Positions 32,921-42,700 of a DNA stretch of 64,000 nt are shown in pieces (position 1 is the first letter of the stretch; each line of letters begins with the position of its first letter). Under the pieces are notes generated by a model that worked only from the letters and a program-made list of their open reading frames with translations, had not been told where the DNA came from and made no database searches. This DNA comes from Streptomyces sp. 11x1 (lineage in GTDB: Bacteria; Actinomycetota; Actinomycetes; Streptomycetales; Streptomycetaceae). The stretch covers positions 4,551,001 to 4,615,000 of the forward strand of contig NZ_CP122458.1 in NCBI RefSeq assembly GCF_032598905.1. The letters are read 5' to 3'. The position numbers were made by a program, and so were the translations under genes.

Positions 32921-33913
32921 GTGAACCGCAACGGACGCATCACCCTCGTCGCCGGCCTGGTGGCCGTCGTCCTCATGGCCTTCCGGGTCTCGTGGAACGC
33001 GCTGTCCGACGTGGCCCGCGCCATCGGCGCCGACCCCACCGCCGCCCTGCTCTACCCGATCGTCATCGACGGGCTGATGGCCCTCGCACTGGTCGCCACG
33101 CTCGTGCTGACCGGTACCGACCGGAAGTTCGCGCTGCGGGTCCTGGCGACCTACACGATCGCCAGCCTCCTGCTGAACTACGTGCACGGCCTCATCCCGG
33201 CCCTGCACACCGAGTCGGTCCAGTGGGGCCGACTGGCCGACTGGGACCCTGCGAACTGGGCCCTTGTGCTGCTGGCGACCTCGCTCCCGGTCGGGTCGAT
33301 CTACTTCGGGTCGGACCTCGTGGCGAAGGTGCTGCACCACACCCCCGAGTCGGCTGACTCGGCCGAAGCAGCCTCTGTCCAGTCGCAGAGTCGGCAAGCC
33401 GACGAGCAGGCCACACGGTCGAGGTCTGACCAGGCCGAATCGGCCCCCGAGAAGCCGACCGAGTCGACCCCCGTGAAGGTCGCCGAGGCGCCCGTGACGA
33501 GGCCGACCGAGGCCGACGAGTCGGCCCCCTCCACCCGACCGCCCCGGCCGGCCGCCACCGTAGAGCCGACCGGAGCCGCCCCGCGTCGGGCGACCGGTCG
33601 GGTCCGCGCCACCGCCAAGTCGACCGTCGACCGCACCCGCACCGACGCCGAAATCCTCGACGAGGCCCGACTCCTGACCGCCGAGTGGAGCGACGACCGG
33701 CTCACCGCCGAGCGTCTGCGCAGCGCGCTACGGATCGGCCAGAAACGCGCCCGCGCTCTGCGCGACCAGTTGCAGGCCGAGCGCACCGGCCAGGCCGAGC
33801 CCACCGCGTACGACGGCTTCGAGGCCGAGCCTCTCGACGGGCTCGACGGGCTCGACGAAGCCGTCTCCCAGCGGCAGAGGGAACTCGACACTGCCCCCGT
33901 CGGCTCCGCCTGA
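32921..33913 (+). CDS. DUF2637 membrane protein (Spd-like)
   Basis: This 330-residue protein has about four transmembrane helices in residues 5-130, with signature RITLVAGLVAVVLMAFRVSWNALSDVARAIG and LLYPIVIDGLMALAL. A long Glu/Pro/Ser-rich cytoplasmic region and a helical DNA-binding-like end (DDRLTAERLRSALRIGQKRARALRDQL) follow. DUF2637 proteins are typical of actinomycete integrative and conjugative elements, where Spd proteins aid spread along hyphae. GTG 32,921 has GGAGG seven bases upstream. Confidence 0.8.
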   Translation: MNRNGRITLVAGLVAVVLMAFRVSWNALSDVARAIGADPTAALLYPIVIDGLMALALVATLVLTGTDRKFALRVLATYTIASLLLNYVHGLIPALHTESVQWGRLADWDPANWALVLLATSLPVGSIYFGSDLVAKVLHHTPESADSAEAASVQSQSRQADEQATRSRSDQAESAPEKPTESTPVKVAEAPVTRPTEADESAPSTRPPRPAATVEPTGAAPRRATGRVRATAKSTVDRTRTDAEILDEARLLTAEWSDDRLTAERLRSALRIGQKRARALRDQLQAERTGQAEPTAYDGFEAEPLDGLDGLDEAVSQRQRELDTAPVGSA

Positions 33914-34037
33914 CCCCGCAAAACGCACCTTCGCCCCACCTTTCCGGCTCCCCCGAGCTCCCGCGCAGACAAGCACGGGGACGCAAGGCCGCGCGAAGCG
34001 AAGCACCCGACACCAGCACCCCTCGGAGAACCGTTCC
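33914..34037. other. Gap before the mobilization genes, possible oriT
   Basis: No gene is visible. The segment includes GACGCAAGGCCGCGCGAAGC and short inverted repeats just upstream of mobC. An origin of transfer commonly lies at this position, but no nic motif can be assigned. Confidence 0.3.
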
Positions 34038-34706
34038 ATGCACGATCCGCACCGCGAGCTCGCCACCCCCCAGCAGGAGATGACCATCGGCCTGAACAGC
34101 GCAGCAAGCAAGGGCGTTGGACCGTCCATCGGCCGGTCCAACGCGGACTCCTCCGCGCCGGGGGTCGCGGAGGAGCAGCTCCGGCGCGAGGGCGCGCCGA
34201 AGCAGGAGTCGGGGGCGGGCGAAGACATCGCTGCCGAGCAGCAGACGCCTGTCGTACGCGCTGCCGACGAAGCCGCGCTCTATCGTGTCCTGCGCCGCCG
34301 CGAACGCTGTGACGACGGCCGTCGCGAGGCCCGTGTCGATGCCCGTTACAGCGACGCCGAGAAGGCCGCGATCGTGGCCAGGGCCAAGGCGATGGGCATC
34401 GCCGGCGCCCACCTGGTCGGCGCGGTCGTCATGGCCTTCGTCAACGGCGAGACGCACCTGCCCGACCAGCGCACCGTCTACGACGACGCCATCGACGAGT
34501 TCGCCGCCCTGCGCACCGAGATCGCCCGGATCGGCACCAACGCCAACCAGATAGCGCGCCGTCTCAACTCCGGCGGTGATCCACACCCTGTGGACGCCGC
34601 CGTCCTGGACCGGGCCGAACGCCTCCTGGCCACTGCCCGCGACGCGGTGAAGGCCGTGGACGAGGCCGCTTTCCGGGCCGCCGGGCAGAAGGCGGGCCGG
34701 GCGTGA
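34038..34706 (+). CDS. mobC: MobC-like relaxosome accessory protein
   Basis: This 222-residue protein has a disordered N-terminal third. A ribbon-helix-helix-like region follows (RYSDAEKAAIVARAKAMGIAGAHLVG) and then the MobC signature EIARIGTNANQIARRLNSGG. MobC proteins bind oriT and help the relaxase to open it. Its stop overlaps the relaxase start (GTGA), so the two are translated together. Confidence 0.85.
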   Translation: MHDPHRELATPQQEMTIGLNSAASKGVGPSIGRSNADSSAPGVAEEQLRREGAPKQESGAGEDIAAEQQTPVVRAADEAALYRVLRRRERCDDGRREARVDARYSDAEKAAIVARAKAMGIAGAHLVGAVVMAFVNGETHLPDQRTVYDDAIDEFAALRTEIARIGTNANQIARRLNSGGDPHPVDAAVLDRAERLLATARDAVKAVDEAAFRAAGQKAGRA

Positions 34707-36430
34707 TCGCGAACATCGTCAAACCGGGCAGCAACACCCGCGGCGTACTGAGGTACCTCTTCGGGCGGGGCAAAGCCACCGTGCACAGCGATCAGCACAT
34801 CGTCGCCTCCTGGGACGGCTTCGTACCCGACCCCGGCCCCGAAGGCAGCCCCGGCCACGAGGAGCGGATGGACCAGCTCGTCAAGGCTCTCGACCTGCGC
34901 GTCAAGCAGGCCGGCGACCAGGCCCCTGCGGGGCACGTGTGGCACTGCTCGCTGCGTGCGGCGCCCGAGGACCGCATCCTCACCGACGCCGAATGGGAAC
35001 ACATCGCGCGCCGCATCGTGCACGCGACCGGCATCGCCCCCACCGGCGACCCGGACGGCTGCCGCTGGATCGCGGTGCGCCACGCGGACGACCACATCCA
35101 CATCGTCGCCACCAAGATGCGCGGGGACCTGCGACCGCCCCGCAACTGGAACGACTACCACCGCGCCATGACCGAACTCACCAGGCTCGAGGAAGACTTC
35201 GGCCTCACCCGCGTCCCCCGCGGACGCCAGGCCGCCGACCGCACTCCGGCCGCCAAACGCCCCACCCGCGCCGAGCAGGAGAAGGCCAAGCGCACCGGCC
35301 GCAGCAAGGACACACGGGCGGAACTTCGCCACGTCGTCCGCACGGCGCTCGCCCGCGCCGAAGACCTTCAGGAGTTCTTCAACCTGCTCGCCGACGCCGG
35401 CCTCCAGGTCGAAACCCGCACTCTGCCCTCCGGCGACCTGCAGGGCTACAAGGTCGCCCTGCCCGGCGAGACCAACGACAACGGCGAGCCCGTCTTCTAC
35501 TCCGGCTCCAGCCTCGCCACCGACCTCTCCCTCCCCCAGATACAGCAGCGCCTCGCCGCCGCCGAAGATCCCCCCATCGAACCCTCACCGGCCGGGCGCC
35601 GCCCCAACCCGTGGCACCAGGCCGCCATGGCCACCGAACACATCCGCCACCACATCGACCACAGCCCCGACGACGTCGCGCAGGCCCACCTGGTCGCCCT
35701 CGGCGAAACCCTCTACGCCCTGCCCCTCTACGCCCCCGCCCACCTGAAGGCCGAACTCCACCGGGCCGCCGTCGCCTTCGAGCACGCCGCCCACACCCGA
35801 GCCCGCGTCGACCACCAGCACGCCCGCGCACTGCGCGGCGCAATCAAGGCGATGCGCCACCACCCCGCCGACGGCAGCGGCCTGGCGATGCTCCTGGACG
35901 CCGCCATCCTCGTCGTCACCGCCGTCCAGCGCCACAACGCGCAGCGGCACCACGACCGGCAGGTCGCCGCCGCCCGCCAAGCCCTGCTCCACCTCCGGGC
36001 CGCCTACGACCAGACAGCCCCCGCGCCCCTGGCGACCATAGCCGCCCACAAGCCTCCGGCCGGCGCCGTCCGCCGGTACGTCCAGCACGTCCGCGACGCG
36101 GTTCCGGCCTACGCCAAGCAGATCCTCGCCGAACCCGCCTGGGAGTCCCTGGCCGCCGCCCTCGCCGCCGCCGAGGCAGCCGGGCACGACCCGGCCGAAC
36201 TCCTCCACCACGCAGCAGGGCGGCGCTCGCTGGACGACGCCACGTCCCCAGCCAGGACCCTCACCTGGCGCATCCAACGCCTCGGCAACCGGCACGTGCC
36301 CGGCCGCCAAGCACGGGCCGCACAAGCCCGCAGCCCCCGCATCGCCCACGTCCCGTCCACGGCGCGAGCCACCGCCGCGACACCCCCGACATCCGCGCCG
36401 CCGTCATCCCGCCCGCACCGGCCACGGTGA
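34703..36430 (+). CDS. Relaxase (MobA/VirD2-like)
   Basis: This 575-residue DNA-nicking enzyme has an N-terminal MIANIVKPGSNTRGVLRYLFG segment. The metal-binding HUH-type motif is RHADDHIHIVATKM near residues 115-130. The nucleophile tyrosine is likely Tyr18 in LRYLFG. The C-terminal 350 residues are Ala/His/Arg-rich and helical with no recognised domain. A long alternative frame over this region, 34,939-36,825, is an Arg/Pro-rich artefact. The enzyme would nick the element at oriT for transfer by a helper conjugation system. Confidence 0.88.
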   Translation: MIANIVKPGSNTRGVLRYLFGRGKATVHSDQHIVASWDGFVPDPGPEGSPGHEERMDQLVKALDLRVKQAGDQAPAGHVWHCSLRAAPEDRILTDAEWEHIARRIVHATGIAPTGDPDGCRWIAVRHADDHIHIVATKMRGDLRPPRNWNDYHRAMTELTRLEEDFGLTRVPRGRQAADRTPAAKRPTRAEQEKAKRTGRSKDTRAELRHVVRTALARAEDLQEFFNLLADAGLQVETRTLPSGDLQGYKVALPGETNDNGEPVFYSGSSLATDLSLPQIQQRLAAAEDPPIEPSPAGRRPNPWHQAAMATEHIRHHIDHSPDDVAQAHLVALGETLYALPLYAPAHLKAELHRAAVAFEHAAHTRARVDHQHARALRGAIKAMRHHPADGSGLAMLLDAAILVVTAVQRHNAQRHHDRQVAAARQALLHLRAAYDQTAPAPLATIAAHKPPAGAVRRYVQHVRDAVPAYAKQILAEPAWESLAAALAAAEAAGHDPAELLHHAAGRRSLDDATSPARTLTWRIQRLGNRHVPGRQARAAQARSPRIAHVPSTARATAATPPTSAPPSSRPHRPR

Positions 36431-36640
36431 CCCCGAGCACCCATCAAGCAGCGGCCGAGCGCGTCGCACTCCCACCGCCGGCCTCCACCCAACAGCCCTG
36501 GCACGAAGCCTTTCCGCCCTCCTCAACCCGCTCCTTCGACCAAGGCAATGCACTCCATGCCCCGAGCACCGCCTGCCGATCCGCCCTCGAAGCACTCACC
36601 AGCACAAGCCGAACTCGCGACACCACACAAGGAACCGCCC

Positions 36641-37033
36641 ATGCCCTCCTCCTCTGTTCGCCCCGAAGTCGTCCTCCTCATCACCGACTTGGACCTCGCC
36701 CGTCACGAGGACCCGTCGCGCTGCTACCACCTCGACGGACATCCATTCACCACCGCCGAGCACCAGCTGCTCTCCACCATGACACCGGCAGAGATAGCCG
36801 CCGCGAAGGCCCAGATGCGGCTTGAGGACGAATGGGAGCGTGAACTCGACGCGATGAAGGACGCCTTCGTCGAGTTGCTCATGAAGTACTTCGCAAGGCT
36901 TCCCAAGGGCTCCGTGGTCAGCGACGCCGTCGCCATCATGACCGACGAGGACCGCACGGAGTACGAACGCCTGGTCAAGATCGTCACCGCGCAGGACACA
37001 ATGGAGTACCTCGCCGAGCACAGCGAGAACTGA
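36641..37033 (+). CDS. Unknown protein after the relaxase (130 aa)
   Basis: The protein starts MPSSSVRPEVVLLITDLDLARH and continues with long acidic helices (PAEIAAAKAQMRLEDEWERELDAMKDAF). No family is recognised. AAGGA precedes ATG 36,641 at good spacing; longer in-frame starts add a proline-rich non-conserved stretch. A perfect terminator follows the stop codon, so it is probably the last gene of the transfer operon. Confidence 0.7.
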   Translation: MPSSSVRPEVVLLITDLDLARHEDPSRCYHLDGHPFTTAEHQLLSTMTPAEIAAAKAQMRLEDEWERELDAMKDAFVELLMKYFARLPKGSVVSDAVAIMTDEDRTEYERLVKIVTAQDTMEYLAEHSEN

Positions 37034-37038
37034 CCGCC

Positions 37039-37083
37039 CATACGCCGATGGCGGCCCACTCTGTGGGCCGCCATCGGCGTATG
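37039..37083. terminator. 20-bp perfect hairpin terminator at the end of the transfer operon
   Basis: Arms at 37,039-37,058 and 37,064-37,083 are perfectly complementary over 20 bp, beginning CATACGCCGATGG. The loop is five bases (CTCTG). It sits six bases after the TGA and separates backbone from cargo. The 260 bases after it contain no supported gene. Confidence 0.85.
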
Positions 37084-37345
37084 AGAAGAGGTGCTCTTGC
37101 ACGTCAGCGGATTTCGGCCCAGCGCTCGGCACGGGCCCTGTCGAGTGCCTTCTCCACGTGGACATCGGCCAGCGCGGACGAGCCGGAAAGCTTACGAGGG
37201 CCTTTAAGACTGTTCGTTGTCCGCAACCCGTCGTGCGCTGTCTGAACAGCTCTGAGGAAGTCCGGCCGAGGCACCGAGAGCGTCCCCCTTCACCTCAATG
37301 CTCGTGCGTCGACAGTCAGTTGCGCCTCAAGTAGGATGCATCACC

Positions 37346-38353
37346 GTGAATCCAGACAAGGCGCGACCGCAAGCCGGCCCGGGTCGGATCGACACCGCGC
37401 GACTGGGACGTGAGGGTCCCGAGATCACCTGGCTGGGACTCGGTACATGGGCCATCGGCGGTCCGTACGAGTACGGCTGGGGGCCGGTCGACGACGCCGA
37501 GTCGGTCCGGACCGTCCTGCATGCGGTGAGCCGAGGGCTCAGCTGGCTGGACACCGCTCCCGCCTACGGATGCGGCCACTCGGAAGAGGTTGTGGGGACG
37601 GCCCTGCGGCAGCTTAGACCAGCAGAAAGGCCGTTGGTGTTCACCAAATGCGGCCGGGTCTGGGAGCCCGAGAATCCCGGCAAGGTCGTGTCCGACCTGC
37701 GACCGGACAGCATTCGGCAGGAATGCGAGGCCAGTCTGAAGCGTCTGGGGTTGGACCGGATCGATCTGTACCAGATTCACCGGCCGGACAATCGGACGGG
37801 CACGGCCCTTGAGGACTCCTGGGGCACGTTGGCCGAACTTGTGGACGAGGGCAAGGTCCGGTGGATCGGCCTGTCAAACGTGAACCAGGAGCAGCTTGAA
37901 CTCTGCGAGGGTGTACGGCACGTGGACTCAGTGCAGCCCTCGCTGAGTCTGCTGGACCAGAAGTCGCTGCCGCTCCTCGACCGGTGCGCGGAGCACGGCA
38001 CCGGCGTGATTGCGTACTCGCCGCTGGCCTCAGGGCTGTTGACCGGAGCCTTCGACCGGACCCGCGTCGAGGCTCTGCCCGCCGGCGACTGGCGTAAGAA
38101 GTCCGCCAAGTTTGCTGAGCCCGAACTGACCTGGAAACTGGCCGTGGTGGGCAGGCTGCGGGAGATTGCAGCCCGGACTGGGCGCAGCGTCCCCGAGCTC
38201 GCCCTCGCCTGGGTACTGAGCCGTCCGGGAGTGAGCGGGGCCATCGTGGGCGCACGCCGTCCCGACCAGGTGGACCAGTGGTCGGGAGCCGCAGGGCTGT
38301 CGCTGTCCGAAGAGGTCCTGCGCGAGGTGGAGGCCGCAGCCGCACGGTCGTAG
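37346..38353 (+). CDS. Aldo/keto reductase
   Basis: This 335-residue NAD(P)H-dependent oxidoreductase has a TIM-barrel pattern. Catalytic residues of the family are in LDTAPAYGCGHSEE (Asp, Tyr), FTKCGRVW (Lys) and LYQIHRPDN (His). GLSNVN, YSPLASGLLTG and the C-terminal GAIVGARRPDQVDQ cofactor loop are conserved. TAGGAT stands eight bases before GTG 37,346 and there is no Shine-Dalgarno, suggesting a leaderless message; a GTG-like start 48 bases upstream is less likely. The substrate is unknown; the gene may act with the next one. Confidence 0.88.
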   Translation: MNPDKARPQAGPGRIDTARLGREGPEITWLGLGTWAIGGPYEYGWGPVDDAESVRTVLHAVSRGLSWLDTAPAYGCGHSEEVVGTALRQLRPAERPLVFTKCGRVWEPENPGKVVSDLRPDSIRQECEASLKRLGLDRIDLYQIHRPDNRTGTALEDSWGTLAELVDEGKVRWIGLSNVNQEQLELCEGVRHVDSVQPSLSLLDQKSLPLLDRCAEHGTGVIAYSPLASGLLTGAFDRTRVEALPAGDWRKKSAKFAEPELTWKLAVVGRLREIAARTGRSVPELALAWVLSRPGVSGAIVGARRPDQVDQWSGAAGLSLSEEVLREVEAAAARS

Positions 38354-38560
38354 CCACTTCCACCGGGGTCCCGGCCCGGTGCCGGGCACGGTCGCTGTCT
38401 TCTCATCCGCGCCGTTTCCGGTTCGCAGCCGTATCGGTGGGGTGTACATCGGCGTGGTGTCGCGAACGGGCCGTATCGTGCAAGCGTGCGTCACAAAGCT
38501 CCGTATCGTGAGCCAGCCGTATCGCGCGCGTCGCGCGCATCTCCGGGCAGAGGAGCGTAG

Positions 38561-39685
38561 GTGTTCTCGGTACTGAAAGCAATCGTCGAGGGCGACCAAG
38601 CACAGAGGTTCCTCTTACCCCACCTCAGACAGACCGAGTCACTTCTGCGCCGGGCCCTGCGCACACTGGACCCTCGGGCCGACTGTCAGGTGAGCCCCGC
38701 CGCCGACCTGGGGGTCCCGTACGACGCTCTGCGCCTGGCTGGCGGGTTCGCCACCGGATGTTTGGTGGAGTGGGACTGCCGGGTCCCGGCAGTCCCGGTG
38801 GACACGACGATGAACATCGACACGTCGTCGATCTTCTGGCTGGACGGCGATCCCTCGGAGATCTTCACAAAGGAGTCCGTCGCAGCCCTACAGCGTCGGA
38901 TCGTCGAGGACAGCAGCTACGAGTGGAACCTGGACCGCGGGAACCACTTCATCGTGACATGCCGCAGGGCGGACGACGGGCGGTACGCCCTCGTGCTGCA
39001 CAGTAACGAAAAGGAGTTTAAGGACCAGTTCAACGGGTTGTGCCCTACACCCGGGAACTGGTTCGCGGACGCGGTGCGCGTCTTCGAGGGCGAACGGCCC
39101 GTGCGGCTCCTAACGGGCGACAAGGCGGAGCTCTTCTCGGACATGGCCCAGATGCTCCTGCGCTTCAACGTCGTACGGCACCGGTTCCTGGCTAACCTGC
39201 TGCTGAACAGCCGCGTCGGCGTGACCGGCGACCTCCACAAGCACCACTACTACATGCCCACACCCGCCTCGGCCGCGATCGGCTGCTATCTGTGCGAACC
39301 GGGGGAGGAGGTACCCGTGTTCAGCACGGTGGGGCAGCCGATTGCGCTGTTCGAGGCGGCTTCCGGAGGACGCAACGCCGTTTCTCTGCTCACCGGCGAG
39401 GACCGCCTGATCGTCCCGCACGGCTGGGGCATGACGTCGTCCCGCCCGCTGGACGTCACCCGATCTGGTGACGTGCTGACGTTCAACGGAAGGATGTACG
39501 ACCTGGCGCCTGGTGTCTCCCTGCTCGGTCATCCCGACATCGGGCCGCGGCTGTTCGGGAGTTCCGTTGAATTCCTCGCCGCTATCGAGAACCACACTCC
39601 GGGCCGGTTGACGACCGAACTGGTTCAGACGGCGTCGTACTCACGGCACGGGTTCCTGCGGCACGGCGAGACGGCCGGTGGCTGA
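38561..39685 (+). CDS. Unknown protein with faint RtcB-like motifs (374 aa)
   Basis: GTG 38,561 has AGGAG five bases upstream. The segments DRGNHFIVTC followed by ALVLHSNEKEF recall the GNHFIE and HSGSRG motifs of the RNA ligase RtcB. The later DLHKHHYYMPTPASAAIGCYL and LIVPHGWGMTSS could correspond to the HN and PGSMG regions. The CGVR-type metal motif of RtcB is not seen, so the resemblance is weak. The gene stands alone between the aldo/keto reductase and the convergent NLR-like gene. Confidence 0.7.
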   Translation: MFSVLKAIVEGDQAQRFLLPHLRQTESLLRRALRTLDPRADCQVSPAADLGVPYDALRLAGGFATGCLVEWDCRVPAVPVDTTMNIDTSSIFWLDGDPSEIFTKESVAALQRRIVEDSSYEWNLDRGNHFIVTCRRADDGRYALVLHSNEKEFKDQFNGLCPTPGNWFADAVRVFEGERPVRLLTGDKAELFSDMAQMLLRFNVVRHRFLANLLLNSRVGVTGDLHKHHYYMPTPASAAIGCYLCEPGEEVPVFSTVGQPIALFEAASGGRNAVSLLTGEDRLIVPHGWGMTSSRPLDVTRSGDVLTFNGRMYDLAPGVSLLGHPDIGPRLFGSSVEFLAAIENHTPGRLTTELVQTASYSRHGFLRHGETAGG

Positions 39686-39709
39686 GGGAGAGAGCGAGCC
39701 AGGGGGACG

Positions 39710-42700
39710 TCACTCTTCCTCATAGGCGAACACGTACAGTCCTCCGTTCCCGGCAGCAGCGAGAACGGAACCCGAGGCCGTCGCGGACCACGCACACCGG
39801 TTCAGCGGAAAGGCGACTCGGATGCCGGTGAGGGGCGCGCCCGTGGCCACGTCCCACACCCCCAGGTAGCCTTCGTCGCCGCATGTCGCAATCTGCCGAC
39901 CTGACGGGGAGAAGGCGCAGCTGGTAATCCGGTCTCCGCCTATGGGGATGTAGGTGTCGACCGTGCGGTCGGTGGTCGACCACAGAGCGAGCGCGGTCGC
40001 TGGGGATCCCACCGAGGCGAGATGGGAACCGTTCGGTGAGAAGCGGCAGCTCCACAGCGAGATTTCCCGCCCAGTCTTGAGCGTCGCCGTCAGCTGTCCT
40101 GTGCGGCCATCCCACAGCCTAAGCTTGCCGTCGTCGCCGACGGAGGCTATGAGACTGTCGTCGGGTGAGAAGGCACAGCCGAGCGCATGCCCTGTCCGAT
40201 GTTCCAGCTCGTTGAGGACCTCTCCGCTGCGCAGGTCGTGGATCCTGACCACGCCATCCTCGCCGGCTGAGGCCATGCGGGCACCGTCCACGGAGACCTC
40301 ACAGCCCCAGATCCGCCCGGAGTGACGGATGAAGCGGAGCCGTGGTTCGCCAGTGTTCACGTCCCACAGGGCCAGTTCGCCGTCGCCTCCCGCAGTGACG
40401 ACGTCGCCGTTGGGGGTCACTGCACAGTCCAGGACCCTGCCATCGTGGCCCTCGGCCTCGAACCGGACTTCTGCGGTCGTCACGTCGAGGAGCCGGACCA
40501 GGCCGTCGCTGTGACCGGCGAGGATCTGCCGTCCGTCCGGGGAAAAGGCGCAACATCCCGCGGCACGGCGTCCGGGACGGACGATCTGCGGGGGCGCGTC
40601 AGCGGCCAGGTCCCAGACGCGCACGGTCGTGTCTCCTCCGCAGCTGACGAGACGCTTACCGTCGGTGAGGAAGACCGCCGCTCCCACCCAATCGGTGTGG
40701 CCGCGCAGCACGCGGAGCAATTGTCCGCTCGTGGTGTCCCACAGGCGGATAGTTCGGTCCTCCGAAGCGGTGGCCAGCACGGCTCCGTCGGGCGAAAACC
40801 CGCAGAAGCGGACCCGCTCCGTGTGCCCGCGCAGGACGTGCATGGGCTCTCCGTCGGCACGCGACAGCCGAACGGTTGTGTCGCTTCCGGCCGTGGCGAT
40901 CAGGCTTCCGGACGGCGAGAAGGCGCAGCAGCGGATCCTTCCGGTGTGCATGGCCCTGCTCCAGCGCATTTCGGCGCTGGAGACGTCCCACGCCCGTAGG
41001 ACGCCGTCCTCCCCTACCGAGAGCAGTCCCGTTCCGTCCGGCGTGAAGGTGCAGTCCCACTCGTTGCCGCTGGGGCTGAGCATCTGCTGGTACGTCTCGC
41101 CCGTTACGACGTCCCACACGGTCACCGTCCCGTCTCCCGCGGCGGCGGCCACCCATTGGCCGTCCCAGGACCAAGCGCAGCCGAGGGCGCGGGCAGCGCG
41201 CTCCCCAAACACGTGGACCGGACGCCCGTCGGAGACCCTCCAGACGCGGACGGTTCCGTCAGTCGACGCGGACAGCAGCAGAGAGCCGTCTGGGCTGAAC
41301 GCACAGGCGCGCACGCGCTCGCTGTGGCCCCGCAGGACGTGTCGGACACGAAGAGTGGCCGAATCCCAGAGGATGACGAGACGGTCGTCGGAGGCGGTGG
41401 CGATGGCGTCGCCTCCTGGCGACACCGCGCAGTCTCCGATGGGGCCTGTATGCCCGTCGGCGGAAGCGGCGTCGGTGTCGGGCAGCGGCCAGTGCGGGCG
41501 CAGCAGGGGCCGTGGCAGGTCGTCAAGATAGCGTGCGGCTACGTCGCGCAATTCGGGGCTTGCCGCCAGCCGGCTCGCGAGGGTCGCGGCGACGGCCGAC
41601 GGCGTGACCTCGGGGACGAGGATCTCCACGTCGCGGTCCAGTATTTCCCTGAGTGCGGCGGCGCGGGTGGTGTCGATGCCGGACAGCGTGGCGACGGCGG
41701 GCACGGCCGAACCCAGGTGCAGGATCTGGGCGGCGATCCACCGCGGGTCACAGGCCAGAGCGGCGAGTTCGGTATGCGCTAGGGCGGCCTGAAGGTGGTA
41801 CGGCAGATGCTGGAGCACGAACGTCTCGCGGGGCGGCAGTAGCCACCAGTGGTCGCCGCGCCCCTCGGGCAGCAGTGTGCGCAGGGCCTGCACGAGGGCC
41901 TGGTTGCGACTCACCAGGTCATGCTCGGGAGTCTGGTGGCGCAGATAGGACCGAAGGACGTCGTGAACGCTGAACGCGGGTTCACCGTCGCACCACCGCT
42001 CCGACACCAAGCGCAGGGAGGACAGCAGGGAGATCATCCTGCGGCTCTCGCCGTGCTCCAGTCCTCCGGTGACGCTCCACAAAAGGGCGAGGACGCGTTC
42101 GGGGACTTCCGCGTCCTCGTCGAAGACGGCCAGGTCGAAGTAGCGTTCGCGTTCGTCGGCGGAGAGCAGGTCGAGACTGGCGTTGACCGTCGCCCCGACG
42201 GTGGCCCGCATATGGGGCGGCATGGTGGCGTCGAGGGCCTCCGGTCCGCCGGACGCCACGAGTTGGGCGACCCAGGCCGCTACTTCGGCGGGTGGACCGC
42301 CGGCCCTGACGCGGGCGCGCAGCGAGGCGTTGATTAGGCCGAGCAGGACGGGCCAGCCCTTGGCGAAGCGCAGCAGACTGTCCAAGACGGCCGCGTCGAG
42401 TGCCGGGAGCCCGGCGGACGTGGTGACGCGTGCCTCGTCCTCGGTCATTCGCCCGACCTCGACCGTCTCGGCGACAGCGGGCGCGAGACCCATGTTCCGG
42501 GCGGTGAACAGTCGGGCGGAACGGGTGCCCCCCACGAGGAAGGCGTCCACCTGCTCCTGCGTCCAGACGTCGTCCACCACCAGCAGGACAGGCTCGCCCT
42601 CGTCCAGGATCTCACCCAGCAGAGCGCCGACGAGGAGCGGGTCGATGGTGGTGGGCCGGTGTCCGGACAAGTGCTCGCAGATATCCGCGAGATGGCTGGC

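Noticed and set aside
32735..32924. Extra N-terminal coding region of the DUF2637 gene (GTG 32,735)
   Set aside because: The stretch is Pro/His-rich low complexity, and GTG 32,921 has a strong GGAGG at proper spacing directly before the membrane domain.
34939..36825. A 628-codon Arg/Pro/His-rich open frame overlapping the relaxase
   Set aside because: It is in another frame of a very GC-rich gene, has no domain, and its composition is typical of a shadow frame; the relaxase frame has clear motifs.
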